DNA of 64,000 bases from Pelagicoccus sp. SDUM812002. Lineage in GTDB: Bacteria; Verrucomicrobiota; Verrucomicrobiia; Opitutales; Opitutaceae. Position 1 is the first letter of the stretch. Each line of letters opens with the position of its first letter. The notes beneath the pieces are model-generated. The model saw nothing but the letters and a program-made list of their open reading frames with translations, did no database searches and was not told the DNA's origin. This document shows, piece after piece, positions 1 through 9,851 of the stretch. The DNA is taken from NCBI RefSeq assembly GCF_031127835.1, contig NZ_JARXHX010000014.1, positions 1 to 64,000 on the forward strand, in the 5' to 3' direction. The translations under genes and the position numbers were made by a program.

Positions 1-3000
1 AGCACCATACCGGAGGAGTAGATCTTGGTGGCGAAGCTGGATTGGGAGAAGGAGTGGTCGCCAGCGGCGAGTGGCCAGCCGAAGAAGTTGAGCCCTGGCT
101 CGACGGTGGTCGAGAAGCTCAGGACGATGCCGGGGACGGCGCGGCCGTCGGAGCGAGCAATGTTCTCGGCGTAGATGGCGACATCCGGATCGTTCATCAC
201 GTTGCTCATGATGTGCTGCTCGAGTACTTGTTTCCAGAGCAGGTCGTCGTCCGGCGTGGCTTGGTCGGCGCGGATGCGGAAGAGCTCTTGGCGCAACGAG
301 AAGAGAGTGCCGTTTTTATCTGGGTTGTTGAGGCCGAGGCGGCCTTTGGCTACGGCCCAGTCGTCGCGCAGTCCGCCGAGAATAGAGGAGAGTCCGGTTT
401 CGCCGTTGCTCGCTTCGATCGGGTTTTCGCCGTCCCAGGCTCCGACGGAGTAGGTCTTGACGATGCTATCGATGAAGGCCTTGCCTTCCGGGGAATCGAG
501 CAAGCCTGTTTCGTAGTCGTAGGCGCGGGCGGCGCTGTAGGCGTAGATCTGGGCGAGCGAGAAGAGGGATTTGTACTGGGAGAGCTCTTCGTTGCGCAGT
601 TCGCGGAAAACGAGATCGCGAGAGCGGTATCCATGAATTACCGACGCGGCTCGTTGGCGGAAGGTTTCACGTTCTGAGAGGATGTGGTTGGCGTCCGCGT
701 AGAGCTTGGCGACGCGTTCGTTGGCGCGTTGCAGTTCGGTCAAGCGAAGGGAGATGTCGAAGGCGGTGGCGAGCACTTGGTCGTAGAGACGTTCGAACTC
801 AACTACGTGCTGTTTCGTCACCGAATCGAAGTTGTAGTTGTCGATGTACTCTTGGGCTTGGCCTTCGAGGTCGGCGGCTTCGGCTTCGAGCAAGGCGGAC
901 TTGGTATCAGCAGCCCAACCGAGCAGCTCTTGGGCGTAGGCGGCGGTGTTGCCCGAGAGGAGTGCAGCCATGCGGCCGATGGAGGTGGCGTCGTTGGAGA
1001 AGCCGACCGAGGTGGGAGCGGCTTCGGCTGAGGCTTCAGCGAGACCGCGAATGTAGTCGGCGGTGAGGGCGAAGGCGGCGGCGGAAGTGGTGAGCGTGAA
1101 GGAGGCTTTAGTCATGGCGGCAGCCTTGTCGAGATCGACGGCAGCGGCGTCATTAGCAGCCCCGAAGTCGTCTATGAATTCTGAATACAGCTGATAGTCG
1201 CGGTCGAAGCGACGGTTGAGCGTATCGAAGGTGTTAGCGGCAGATCGCAGGTTGATTTGGGCTTCGTAGGCGTCGAGCAAGGCTTGCTGGATTTCGCCAA
1301 CTTGGCCGCGGCGACCGAGGCCGTTGGTGACGGTGTCCGAGAATTGTCCCAATGTAAACGGCGAGAGCTTGAAGGTGCGAGTGGCGTATTCAACCGGATC
1401 GCGCAAGCGATCGTAGGCATTGTCTACCGACCATTCGGTGAAGGGGTCGAAGTTGACAGGCTCGCGGAATTCGACGGTCACGTCGGAGGTTGTATCCACC
1501 AGAGCGGACGGACGATCGATGAAGTAGGAGTGGTAGAGGTCAGGACCGTCGTAACCTTGCTTGTAGAGCTTGCCAGGGCCGACATCGCCGGCGTAAGGGG
1601 TTCCGAAAAGGGTGATCAGTTGGTACTGGTAAGCGTCCTCTTGGCGCTGGATAGCGGCGTCGTAGTCGACGAGACTGTCGTTTTGTTGGCGAAGGAGATG
1701 GTTCATCTCGCCCGCTTGGTCGAAGGCGTTCTTGGCATTGACGGCGGCTTTGACGGCGCGGTCGTAGATTTGCTCGAAGTGGGATTTTCCAGCGGCCAGC
1801 TCGGTGGGAGAGATGTCGAAGGACATGGAGCCAGGGGCGAGGCCGAGCGGATTGACGTGGGCTTGCTCGCCCATGGAAAGGGTGAGGACCTTCTCGGCGC
1901 TGGTTACGAGTTCGTTAATCTCCGGAACGGTGGTACGATCAATTTTTTGGATACCTTCGTGCACGGTGTCGACGTCTGGCAGCATGGCGTTGGCGGCCAC
2001 CCAATTGTAATAGGCACCTTGGAAGACGCGGGAAGACCACTCGTCGGTGCCCCAATGACGGGTTTGGCCGGTCGAGCTGTTGTACTTGCCGTCTTGCATG
2101 TGGTCCCAGCCTTCGTCCTCGTCGGAGATGTGAGCCTTGCGAGCGGTGAAATCGATGGTCTCGACGCCGGTACGAGCCAAGGCTGCTGCTGCGGCGGCGA
2201 ACTTGCGTTCGTCTTGGTAGTCGACTTGCACGGTTTGGCCGAGGACAGAGACGCCTTCGGTGCTCGGCTTCCAGGTGTAGACGGGCGAGGTCAGCAATTT
2301 GTAGTAACCCTTGAGGGCCGTGAGGTAGTGTCCGTAGGCGTCGCCATGACCTTGTGGATACATGTAGTAGGCATCGCTGGCGTCTATGCTTCCGTCGGCG
2401 TAAGGGCCGTCCGCTTTTTCCTCGATGCCATAGTTGACCGCGTAGAACGGTTCGCCGGAGTTGATGCCATTGGTGTAGTTCCAGTAGAGGCGATTATAGG
2501 ATGGAGTGGTGCGAGTGCCTGGGCTGAGGAAGTCGTCGCGACCTCGCAGAAGGGCGAGCGTTTCGTCCATGAGGTTGGCCATTTGTCCTTCGAAAGAGAA
2601 GCGGGCGGTATTGACGTCGACGGCTTCGCCATCGGCGTCGATGAGGATCGTCGGATTCTGGGCGTCGTCCCAGGCCTCATTGCCGAGGGTCATGTAGAGA
2701 TCGTTTAGATACCCGGCCACCAGAAGCAGCGTGTCGTTAACGGAATCGGTGGTGATACCGGACTCGAGGCTCTGGCGTTTTACGCGGTTGAGCACAGTCT
2801 CGTAGATTTCGATCAGGCCGAAGTCGTCGATGTTTTCGAGGTTCAGCGCGACGTCGCCTTCCCAGCGTTTGCCGGCTTGGGTGAGGATGCTGACGTCGGT
2901 GCTGATCGGGTTGTTGTAAAGGTCGGTCTGGCGTTGGTTGAACGGATTGATGCCGTCCAGCACGCGCTTGACCCAGCTTTCCACCAGCACGGGTTGCGTC

Positions 3001-6000
3001 CAGCTACTCCAGGTATCTCCGGTGACGAGGCCCGCAGATTCCTTGGCACGGTAGCGCATGGTAAAGTAGGTATCGGAGAAAACGAGCAGCGGGTCACCGA
3101 GGGGCGAGCCAGCGGAGCCGCCGATGACGATGGAGTTGCTGAACGTGCCGTTGGGATGAAGCCAGGGGGAGCCGACGGATTCAACGAGGTCGGTTTTCGA
3201 GGGGACGTGTATCCGGAAATCAATGGCACTACTTGAGCCGCCCGCTGCTTCGGTGGAATAGAGGGCGATTTCGATGGTGTTTGTTCCGACTTCGAAAGCG
3301 TCTGGGGGGACTTGGAATTGGTAAGCTAGCCCGTCGTTTGCTAAGCCGCTGCGTGGGGACTGAGCGGGAAGGTTTCCGGGAATGCCGTAGCCGAAGGGAA
3401 CTTGATAAGCGAGGGTGGGTTCTCCGTTGACGTAGAGAACAAAACCGTCGCTGAAACCGAGGTCCGCGCTAAAGATGACTTCGGAAGGGATTCCGTCGGA
3501 GAGGTCGAGTCCGGTTACGCTCTTGAGCATTTGGCCGGGCAGGAATTCGTCGACATCGTACTCGCTGTTGTTGATCTGGATGGATCGAGGGAGCGTGATT
3601 TCGGTTTGCGGATAGAGGAGAGCTGGTGGTGAGGTGTCGGGATCGGACAGCATCATCCAAGTATCCGTCGATCCTGCGGTGCCGATGGAACGGGTCTGGC
3701 CATAATTATAGATAGCGGGGCTCGCACCGTCGACGGGTAGCGTGTAGCTCCATTGGAATTCGAAGTTTTCCGGATGAGCCGCGAAGTCACCGCTGTGGCG
3801 AAGGGAAGTCTGCTCATCGAGGGGATTGGAGGCGGCGATTTTCTTGAGGTCGCCTTGGTAGAGCTCCGGCGTGACGCGGATGATCTGCATGTCGACCGGT
3901 TCACCCTGGGGCGTGAAGGCTTCGCCGTTGGCGAAAAGGAGGGTGACGTAGCCGCTGCCTTTGCCTAGAGCGGTGAGGGCGTAGCTGTCGACTGCTGTAT
4001 CCGAATAGGTGATACTTGGAAGTTCGTCGCTACCGACGGTGGCGGTCTTCGAGGAGTCGACGATGTAGGTGCCGCGACTGTTGGGATTTTCAATGAAGGT
4101 CTCGACCGTGGTGGAGAGGGCATTGATAGCGGTATCCCATGCGATCTTGTGCGGATCGGCGCTGTCGACGAGGATTTGCAGAGCTTCCACGTCGTCGGGG
4201 CTGAGCGTATTCAGATTTAAGTAGTCCTCGCCGGCGATCTCGTCCTGGAATTCGCCGATGAGCACGAGCCCGCCGAGGTCTCCCAGCAGCGGATCGAAGT
4301 AGAAACGCTGCTGCAGGTGCGGCTGGGCGAGTTGGAAGTAGGTCTTGCCGTTCTTGCTGGTGGTCTTGAGCGAGACGGGCAGGGAGGTCATGCCGAGTCG
4401 AGAGTCGTTGATGAGGACGGACTTGGCTCGGGTCGCGTCGTGGAGGGTGACGCTCGGTGTCGCCTCGTTCGCGATCGATTGTTGGTAAAGAACGTGAGCG
4501 CTTGTTTGTCCGCGGACGGCGGGGAGGCCGCGTTTGGGCAAGGCGAGCGTTTCACCGACGGTTAAGGTCGGTGGGTTTTCTGGCCAAGTGGGGAAATAGC
4601 GGATGGTGAGGGAATCGCCGATGACTGGATCGCCGACGCTGTCGCCCTCTTCGTCGAAAGGACGTAGGAACGGGAGGACGGTGCCTGTTGCAGGTTGAAC
4701 GCGATTTGGGAAGACGAAGTCTGGCCGCATGGTGTAGTAGAACTTCATGCCGAGGGCAGGGTGTCCGCCGTCGTGCGGTCCTCGGTAGACCCAAACGTAG
4801 CCCTTGCGATCCTTGAAGGTGAAAGGCGTGTAGGCCTCGGGCGCTTCAGTTGAAAATGGAGGATCTCCGTATCCGGATTCTGGAACGACTTCCGTGTTCT
4901 TCACGGAACCGTCGGCATCGACCGGGAGGGGAAGCAGTGGCAAGGGCAGCGGAGCACTTACGATGGTGCCGGCCGTAATGTCGTAGGCGAAGCTGTAGTT
5001 GGCGTTCTCGCGCAGGACTTCATAGACAGCCATGGCTGGGCGTTGGTCGGCGGGATCCGTGTATTGGATGAGGACGCGCGGAAGCGACGTGAAGGTTGAG
5101 CCGATGGTTGCTCCTTCGGTGAGGTTAAGGTCGTCACGCAAGGCGTATCCACGACCGCCGATCATGAGTGCGTGCTCTTCGTTCGGATTGTAGCCTGTTT
5201 GGCTGGGATCCGGCTGGTTGTAGATGGTTCCTTGGGATACGGCGCTGGAGAGGCTTCCGGTTCCTTGGTTGGAAGCCATGACGATCTGGTTTCGCAAGGG
5301 AACGTCGATGGAGAGGGTATCGATGCCGAAGGATTCGTCGTGCGCACCACTGTTGAGCGTAGACCCGAATCCGACGGTCAAGGTGCTGGCAATCGGTTCG
5401 GTGGCGGTGGCGGTAGCGACAATGCGTACCTTAAAGGCTTGGTCGTTCCAGCCGCGTCCGTGGAAGTTTTTGTAGCTGCCGGGCACGGGCACCATTAACC
5501 ACTCGTAGCGGATGTTGCCGAAACTGGAAGTGCCAGAGATTGGATCGACTACCTCTTGGCCAGAGAAAGGAACGTCGATGACGCGGTTGCCGTTGAGGTA
5601 GACGCGGAAATTTTCCGTATCCCAGGAGTCAATACGGAGGAATCCGAAGGTGACTGTCGCTTGGTTAGCGTTGTTGCCCGCCATGGAGAAGGTCTTTTGC
5701 GTGGACGGCTGGGCGGATTTCGCGAAGGGTCCGAGGAAACTGCCAGGAACTCCGTCTATGACGCTGGTGGTGTTGTCGGTCCAGCCGGTTGCTCCCTCGT
5801 CAAAGGATTCCTTGTCGATGGAAAGGGAGGTGCGGTAGGCGACGTTGTAGCGACCGACTTTGGCGGTGGTGTAGAAGTCTGAGAATTCGGAGGAAGGTGC
5901 TTTGACTTTCTTGAACCACCAAACGGTTAATGGATTCGATTCGCCGGGCAATGCGTTGACGGGGATGATGGCTCCTTTTTCGGCTGCGGACACGCCATTC

Positions 6001-7787
6001 AGGAACGGATCGATGTAGGCTGTAGGTGAATACGAAGTGCCTTCGGCGATGTAGCCTGCGAGTGAATAGTCGGATGATGGAGGAGCGACGCGTTCGCCAA
6101 CGTAGGCTGTACCCGTGAGAGCACTACCGCCATCGCCTTCTTCGAAGTCGTCTCGGTCGTCCGCTTGAGCGAGGAGGCGTACGTACCAGATGCCGCCGTT
6201 GTCGCCGGTAAATTTGAGGAGGGTGCGGTTGAGTTGGTCGCCCCCGCTGCCGAGATTGACGAGCAGGCGTTGGCTGACGGTGTCGAGAAGCGTTTCGTCG
6301 CCTGAGGGAGCGTCTTGGTAGATTATTGTTGGGATCTTGCCGCCTTCGAATTTCAAGCCGGTGCCTGTATCCACGGAGCTGCCACCCAGGCCGACGGTGT
6401 AGGAGGCGAAGTCGGTAACGTCGCTCGGCCAGAACTGGAGGTATTTGTTAAGATGCTTTGGCCAATCGATGATGAGCCCGGGCGATTCGCCTTCGGCGAG
6501 GTAGATGGAGGCGTCGTGGGATTCTAGCCAGTAGAATACGACGCGGTCCTCGATGTCGTTTTCACGTTCCGCGTAGTAGGCCAGCGAGCCGTCGGGGCGT
6601 GGGTTCGAGCCGTAGTAAGCGGTTTGGTCGGAAGAGCTGGTGGTGGTGACCGGAACGGCCAGGAGATTTTCGTCGGGAGTGGGGCGGATTTCTTCGCCCA
6701 GCATGACGGTGAGTGTTTTCGGTCTGGCTGCTTGCTCGACGCTGACGATGTCGGCGCCGATGAATTCATGCGTGCCATCGTCGCGCAACTCGCCGAGGTA
6801 CTCGATGAGGATGCGGCCCACTTGATTGTAGGCGTGTAGTTCGCCTCGGCCGTTGTTCTTTTCGTACCAGAGGGTTCGCAGAACTTCGGTGGCTTCGGCG
6901 TTGGGATCGGCGGCGGAGCTTCCCGCGACGACGAACTCCTCGTCGACGGTTTCCGGGAAGACGTTGCTGTAGACCGGATTGACGGCGACGATGCGGCCAG
7001 ACGGGATGTTTACGCGCGGGCCGTTGAAGCTTTTTTCCGTCCAGAAGATGGTGCGGACGGGGGTCGAGGTAGCGGAGGAAACGGTGAAGGTTTCCTTGTA
7101 GAAAATGTAGTTGTTGGTATCCGGATCTGGGATACTCGAACGCCAGGTGACGGACACGTTGCCCGGCTGGTTGGCGAAGACCCGTTTGGCGTGTGGGCTG
7201 TAGTAGTAATTGGAAAAGGCCCCTTCCGAGAGGGCGGGGACGGCGGCGGCTTCGCCGGTGCGGTAGTCGACGGTAGGGTTTCCGCTCGGATTGGTAAGGG
7301 ATTCGGCGGGGCGGACGGGCTCGGCTCGCCAGAAGGTTTCGGGGTTGGCGATCTCGATTTGCTCGCCATCCGAATTGGTAATGAGAGTGGGTGGCGTAAT
7401 TTGGTCGCCGAAAAAGTAGCGCGGCACGCCGGAAGCGAATCCGCCGCCGATGGAGGCGCGTTCGAGGATGACGCCTTCTCCGGATTCGATGCTGTTGGGA
7501 TAACCGGTGTCCGTGTTGATGGGGCCGGCTGAGCCGCTAGCTTCGGCGACGTTGGAAAACTGTGGGGTAATGGTGGGCTCGCCGCTTGGGCTGGCGTTGG
7601 GGCCTAGGGGCGGGATGTGGTTTGTATTGTCTGCAGGGATACGTTGGCTGAGATTGTTGTAGGTACCGCTCTTGTTCTCGTATTGGGCGAGAAGGAGGGC
7701 GGACGGCGCGAACGCCAGAGCAACCGCTAATTGAATGAAGCGGATTAGGCCGAAGCGTGATCTACCAGTTTTGGGTATGCCTTGCAT
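1..7787 (-). CDS. Giant secreted protein, 3' end outside window; possible Tc-toxin TcA-like C-terminus
   Basis: An open frame of 2595 codons runs from an ATG at 7787 to the left edge without a stop, so the protein is C-terminally incomplete. Residues about 12-35 (basic start, then LIRFIQLAVALAFAPSALLL) form a signal peptide, so export is expected. The middle (about residues 1750-1830) holds an EF-hand-like stretch (DGSIDASDAYYMYPQGHGD). About 2030-2090 has LFGTPYAGDVGPGKLY followed by YDGPDLYHSYFI. About 2300-2430 is a long charged helical segment ending in AYSAARAYDYETG, followed near 2540-2590 by a beta-rich stretch with GLNFFGWPLAAGDHSF. That order, long helices then YxFE-like then beta sandwich, resembles the TcB-binding end of TcA subunits of Tc toxins; this is pattern recognition only. 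It is the last visible gene of a four-gene operon, 40 bp after the S74 gene. Function unknown. Confidence 0.85.
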   Translation of the reverse strand, partial: MQGIPKTGRSRFGLIRFIQLAVALAFAPSALLLAQYENKSGTYNNLSQRIPADNTNHIPPLGPNASPSGEPTITPQFSNVAEASGSAGPINTDTGYPNSIESGEGVILERASIGGGFASGVPRYFFGDQITPPTLITNSDGEQIEIANPETFWRAEPVRPAESLTNPSGNPTVDYRTGEAAAVPALSEGAFSNYYYSPHAKRVFANQPGNVSVTWRSSIPDPDTNNYIFYKETFTVSSATSTPVRTIFWTEKSFNGPRVNIPSGRIVAVNPVYSNVFPETVDEEFVVAGSSAADPNAEATEVLRTLWYEKNNGRGELHAYNQVGRILIEYLGELRDDGTHEFIGADIVSVEQAARPKTLTVMLGEEIRPTPDENLLAVPVTTTSSSDQTAYYGSNPRPDGSLAYYAERENDIEDRVVFYWLESHDASIYLAEGESPGLIIDWPKHLNKYLQFWPSDVTDFASYTVGLGGSSVDTGTGLKFEGGKIPTIIYQDAPSGDETLLDTVSQRLLVNLGSGGDQLNRTLLKFTGDNGGIWYVRLLAQADDRDDFEEGDGGSALTGTAYVGERVAPPSSDYSLAGYIAEGTSYSPTAYIDPFLNGVSAAEKGAIIPVNALPGESNPLTVWWFKKVKAPSSEFSDFYTTAKVGRYNVAYRTSLSIDKESFDEGATGWTDNTTSVIDGVPGSFLGPFAKSAQPSTQKTFSMAGNNANQATVTFGFLRIDSWDTENFRVYLNGNRVIDVPFSGQEVVDPISGTSSFGNIRYEWLMVPVPGSYKNFHGRGWNDQAFKVRIVATATATEPIASTLTVGFGSTLNSGAHDESFGIDTLSIDVPLRNQIVMASNQGTGSLSSAVSQGTIYNQPDPSQTGYNPNEEHALMIGGRGYALRDDLNLTEGATIGSTFTSLPRVLIQYTDPADQRPAMAVYEVLRENANYSFAYDITAGTIVSAPLPLPLLPLPVDADGSVKNTEVVPESGYGDPPFSTEAPEAYTPFTFKDRKGYVWVYRGPHDGGHPALGMKFYYTMRPDFVFPNRVQPATGTVLPFLRPFDEEGDSVGDPVIGDSLTIRYFPTWPENPPTLTVGETLALPKRGLPAVRGQTSAHVLYQQSIANEATPSVTLHDATRAKSVLINDSRLGMTSLPVSLKTTSKNGKTYFQLAQPHLQQRFYFDPLLGDLGGLVLIGEFQDEIAGEDYLNLNTLSPDDVEALQILVDSADPHKIAWDTAINALSTTVETFIENPNSRGTYIVDSSKTATVGSDELPSITYSDTAVDSYALTALGKGSGYVTLLFANGEAFTPQGEPVDMQIIRVTPELYQGDLKKIAASNPLDEQTSLRHSGDFAAHPENFEFQWSYTLPVDGASPAIYNYGQTRSIGTAGSTDTWMMLSDPDTSPPALLYPQTEITLPRSIQINNSEYDVDEFLPGQMLKSVTGLDLSDGIPSEVIFSADLGFSDGFVLYVNGEPTLAYQVPFGYGIPGNLPAQSPRSGLANDGLAYQFQVPPDAFEVGTNTIEIALYSTEAAGGSSSAIDFRIHVPSKTDLVESVGSPWLHPNGTFSNSIVIGGSAGSPLGDPLLVFSDTYFTMRYRAKESAGLVTGDTWSSWTQPVLVESWVKRVLDGINPFNQRQTDLYNNPISTDVSILTQAGKRWEGDVALNLENIDDFGLIEIYETVLNRVKRQSLESGITTDSVNDTLLLVAGYLNDLYMTLGNEAWDDAQNPTILIDADGEAVDVNTARFSFEGQMANLMDETLALLRGRDDFLSPGTRTTPSYNRLYWNYTNGINSGEPFYAVNYGIEEKADGPYADGSIDASDAYYMYPQGHGDAYGHYLTALKGYYKLLTSPVYTWKPSTEGVSVLGQTVQVDYQDERKFAAAAAALARTGVETIDFTARKAHISDEDEGWDHMQDGKYNSSTGQTRHWGTDEWSSRVFQGAYYNWVAANAMLPDVDTVHEGIQKIDRTTVPEINELVTSAEKVLTLSMGEQAHVNPLGLAPGSMSFDISPTELAAGKSHFEQIYDRAVKAAVNAKNAFDQAGEMNHLLRQQNDSLVDYDAAIQRQEDAYQYQLITLFGTPYAGDVGPGKLYKQGYDGPDLYHSYFIDRPSALVDTTSDVTVEFREPVNFDPFTEWSVDNAYDRLRDPVEYATRTFKLSPFTLGQFSDTVTNGLGRRGQVGEIQQALLDAYEAQINLRSAANTFDTLNRRFDRDYQLYSEFIDDFGAANDAAAVDLDKAAAMTKASFTLTTSAAAFALTADYIRGLAEASAEAAPTSVGFSNDATSIGRMAALLSGNTAAYAQELLGWAADTKSALLEAEAADLEGQAQEYIDNYNFDSVTKQHVVEFERLYDQVLATAFDISLRLTELQRANERVAKLYADANHILSERETFRQRAASVIHGYRSRDLVFRELRNEELSQYKSLFSLAQIYAYSAARAYDYETGLLDSPEGKAFIDSIVKTYSVGAWDGENPIEASNGETGLSSILGGLRDDWAVAKGRLGLNNPDKNGTLFSLRQELFRIRADQATPDDDLLWKQVLEQHIMSNVMNDPDVAIYAENIARSDGRAVPGIVLSFSTTVEPGLNFFGWPLAAGDHSFSQSSFATKIYSSGMV

Positions 7788-7827
7788 AACAATGAGGGTG
7801 GAGGTGACGAAGTGTCGCTCTGGACCC

Positions 7828-9810
7828 CTACTTGGCTGCTGTTAGCATTTGCTCGATGGCGGCGAGTCGTTTTTCCAGATCTGCAATCCTGGCGTCTTTG
7901 GCGGCGAGTTCATCATTGAGGCGTCGGGTGGACGCTTCGATTTCGGTCAGAAGGGCTTCCTTTTCCTGATCGCCGCGTTCTTTCAGTTCTTGGATCGCCT
8001 TGATTGCGATGGTGCCAAAAGCGGTGTAGCCAACGGTCAGGTGTTCTTCCGTTTGGCCGACGGGGAGCCCTGAGCTGATGATGTCTGGAAAGAGAGGCTG
8101 TACCTCCTGGGCAATCACGCCGAATTCGGAGACAGAGTCTTCAGCTTGGTCGCGCCACTGGAAGCGACGCATGCGGAGCTGGAGGACTCGATCTAGGACT
8201 GGCTCCGCGTCTTCGACGTTTTTCTTCAAGCGGGCATCGGAATAGAAATCCAGATTTGAGTCGCCATTGTATAGGAAGGTTCGCCAGCCGCTATTGTGGT
8301 TTGAGTTGTACACGTCGACAGAGACACCTCTATTGTCGTATCGGAAACGGGCGTACGAGGTTCGCCCGTCCATGGAGCCGACGACAGCGAGTGAGCCTCC
8401 TATCGTCAAATCAGCTTGAGAAGTATCCGAAGTATTGACACTGACTTTCCTGTTTCCGTAGACGTTGAGGACTTCGGTCATGCTGCTCGAGCTGCCGCGA
8501 CCGATGGCTACTTTGCTGCCCGAGCCGGACGAGAAAATCTGAAGCGTGCCACTGGATATGCCGAAGCCGTACTTTTCGGAACTATTGGAGCCGTAAAGCG
8601 CAATCTTTTCGCCCACTGTGTCAGCAAAGCTGAGCGGAACTCCGGGGCTGGTATTGCCGATGCCGACTTTTCCGTTTGTGGATACGAAGAGGGAGTCGTT
8701 CTGGAGACTTGCTCCGTCTTTCCCGCCTAAAACTCCTGCACCGGTTTCGGCGTAGATTCCGTATTTGCCCCAGGCAGAGCCAACGCGCAAGCCGTTACCG
8801 TCGGACTTTTCAGAGTCCTTGAAGAAGTTGCGGCCAAAAGTGCCGTTGAAACGAACTCCCGCGACGTCGAGTTTCGCTACGGGGTTTGTGGTGGCGATGC
8901 CGACGTTCCCATTGCCTTTGATACGCATGGTTTCATGGAAGTTGCTCGAAGTGCCGTAGCCGAAGCCGATATCGGAATTACTGGAACTCGTGTAGAGCTG
9001 CATCATGCCGTTTTGGATTCCGAAACCGAAGTGGTTGCTGCCATTTCCATAGAGGGAGATCTTGTCGCCCAATGTGTTGGAAAACGTGAGCGGGAAATTC
9101 GGATTGCTTTGGCCGATACCGACATTTCCGCTGGAACGGTAGACGTTTGCGCCGCTGGTGTTCCAGAGGCCGATGCTGTTGGTGTCGAGCTTGGCGGCGG
9201 TGATGACGTTGTTTCCGATATCTGCGGTGGCGATGCTGCCATCAGCGATCTTGGCGCTGGTGACGGCGGAGGCGTGTATTTGGTTGGTGGTGACAGCGCT
9301 ATCGGCGATCATGCTGGTGCTGACGGCACCATTGGCGACGGTTTCGGCGACTTTGGCACGGAGGGCGTAGGCACCGCTGACCAATTGCTGGCGAGGGGCG
9401 ATTTCGGCGTCGACGGTGGCGCCGTTTCCGTCGTCGACGGTGATGCCGAGGTAGAGAGAGGTTGTGCTCGCAGCGTTAGTGATGTCGCTGAGCGACTTGT
9501 AAGGGGTGGTTGCTGGGGAGCTGGGTCCTGGAGATCCGGATACGCCGGTGCCGTTTCCGATGAGCACGCTGAATTCGCCTGCTGAGATGGTGACGGTCTG
9601 GGTTTCCGCATAGATGGCAGTGCCGCCTGTGGAGACTGTGTAGAAGCGGAAGGTGACGGTACGGTTAACCGGCGTGGCATTGCCGATGAGAGCGCCCGCG
9701 GCATCTGTCACGCGGCCTTGGTAACTCATGAGCGAAGGCACGGTATCGGCGTAAGTGGTGACGATTGAGAGACTCAAGAGCAGTCCGAGCAAAGTTGATT
9801 TAGCGTTCAT
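7828..9810 (-). CDS. Tail-fibre-like surface protein with C-terminal S74 chaperone domain
   Basis: 660 aa. The ATG at 9810 is chosen because it directly precedes a signal peptide (MNAKSTLLGLLLSLSIV); an open frame continues upstream but encodes an arginine/histidine-rich, shadow-like sequence. Residues about 20-130 look like a beta-rich anchoring head. Then come short repeats of the type SAVTSAKIADGSIATADIG, and repeated SSGNVGIGQSNP / NGNVGIATTNP / NGKVGIGNTSP blocks typical of trimeric fibre shafts. The end, from SDARLKKNVEDAEPVLDRV, is the Peptidase_S74 intramolecular chaperone, followed by a coiled coil (EKEALLTEIEAS, AAKDARIADLEKRLAAIEQ). In this family the chaperone helps a trimeric beta-helix fold and may cleave itself off. 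The gene lies 41 bp after the 560-aa gene and 40 bp before the giant gene. Probably a trimeric, phage-tail-like adhesin on the cell surface. Confidence 0.88.
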   Translation of the reverse strand: MNAKSTLLGLLLSLSIVTTYADTVPSLMSYQGRVTDAAGALIGNATPVNRTVTFRFYTVSTGGTAIYAETQTVTISAGEFSVLIGNGTGVSGSPGPSSPATTPYKSLSDITNAASTTSLYLGITVDDGNGATVDAEIAPRQQLVSGAYALRAKVAETVANGAVSTSMIADSAVTTNQIHASAVTSAKIADGSIATADIGNNVITAAKLDTNSIGLWNTSGANVYRSSGNVGIGQSNPNFPLTFSNTLGDKISLYGNGSNHFGFGIQNGMMQLYTSSSNSDIGFGYGTSSNFHETMRIKGNGNVGIATTNPVAKLDVAGVRFNGTFGRNFFKDSEKSDGNGLRVGSAWGKYGIYAETGAGVLGGKDGASLQNDSLFVSTNGKVGIGNTSPGVPLSFADTVGEKIALYGSNSSEKYGFGISSGTLQIFSSGSGSKVAIGRGSSSSMTEVLNVYGNRKVSVNTSDTSQADLTIGGSLAVVGSMDGRTSYARFRYDNRGVSVDVYNSNHNSGWRTFLYNGDSNLDFYSDARLKKNVEDAEPVLDRVLQLRMRRFQWRDQAEDSVSEFGVIAQEVQPLFPDIISSGLPVGQTEEHLTVGYTAFGTIAIKAIQELKERGDQEKEALLTEIEASTRRLNDELAAKDARIADLEKRLAAIEQMLTAAK

Positions 9811-9851
9811 AGAATTGGCGGGTTGTTTTTTGAAATTGGTTTGTTGGAGGA

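Noticed and set aside
1257-2708. Long plus-strand ORF of 483 codons
   Set aside because: It lies antisense to the giant minus-strand gene, has valine/glycine-rich shadow composition and no domain; the minus frame has a signal peptide and coherent protein sequence.
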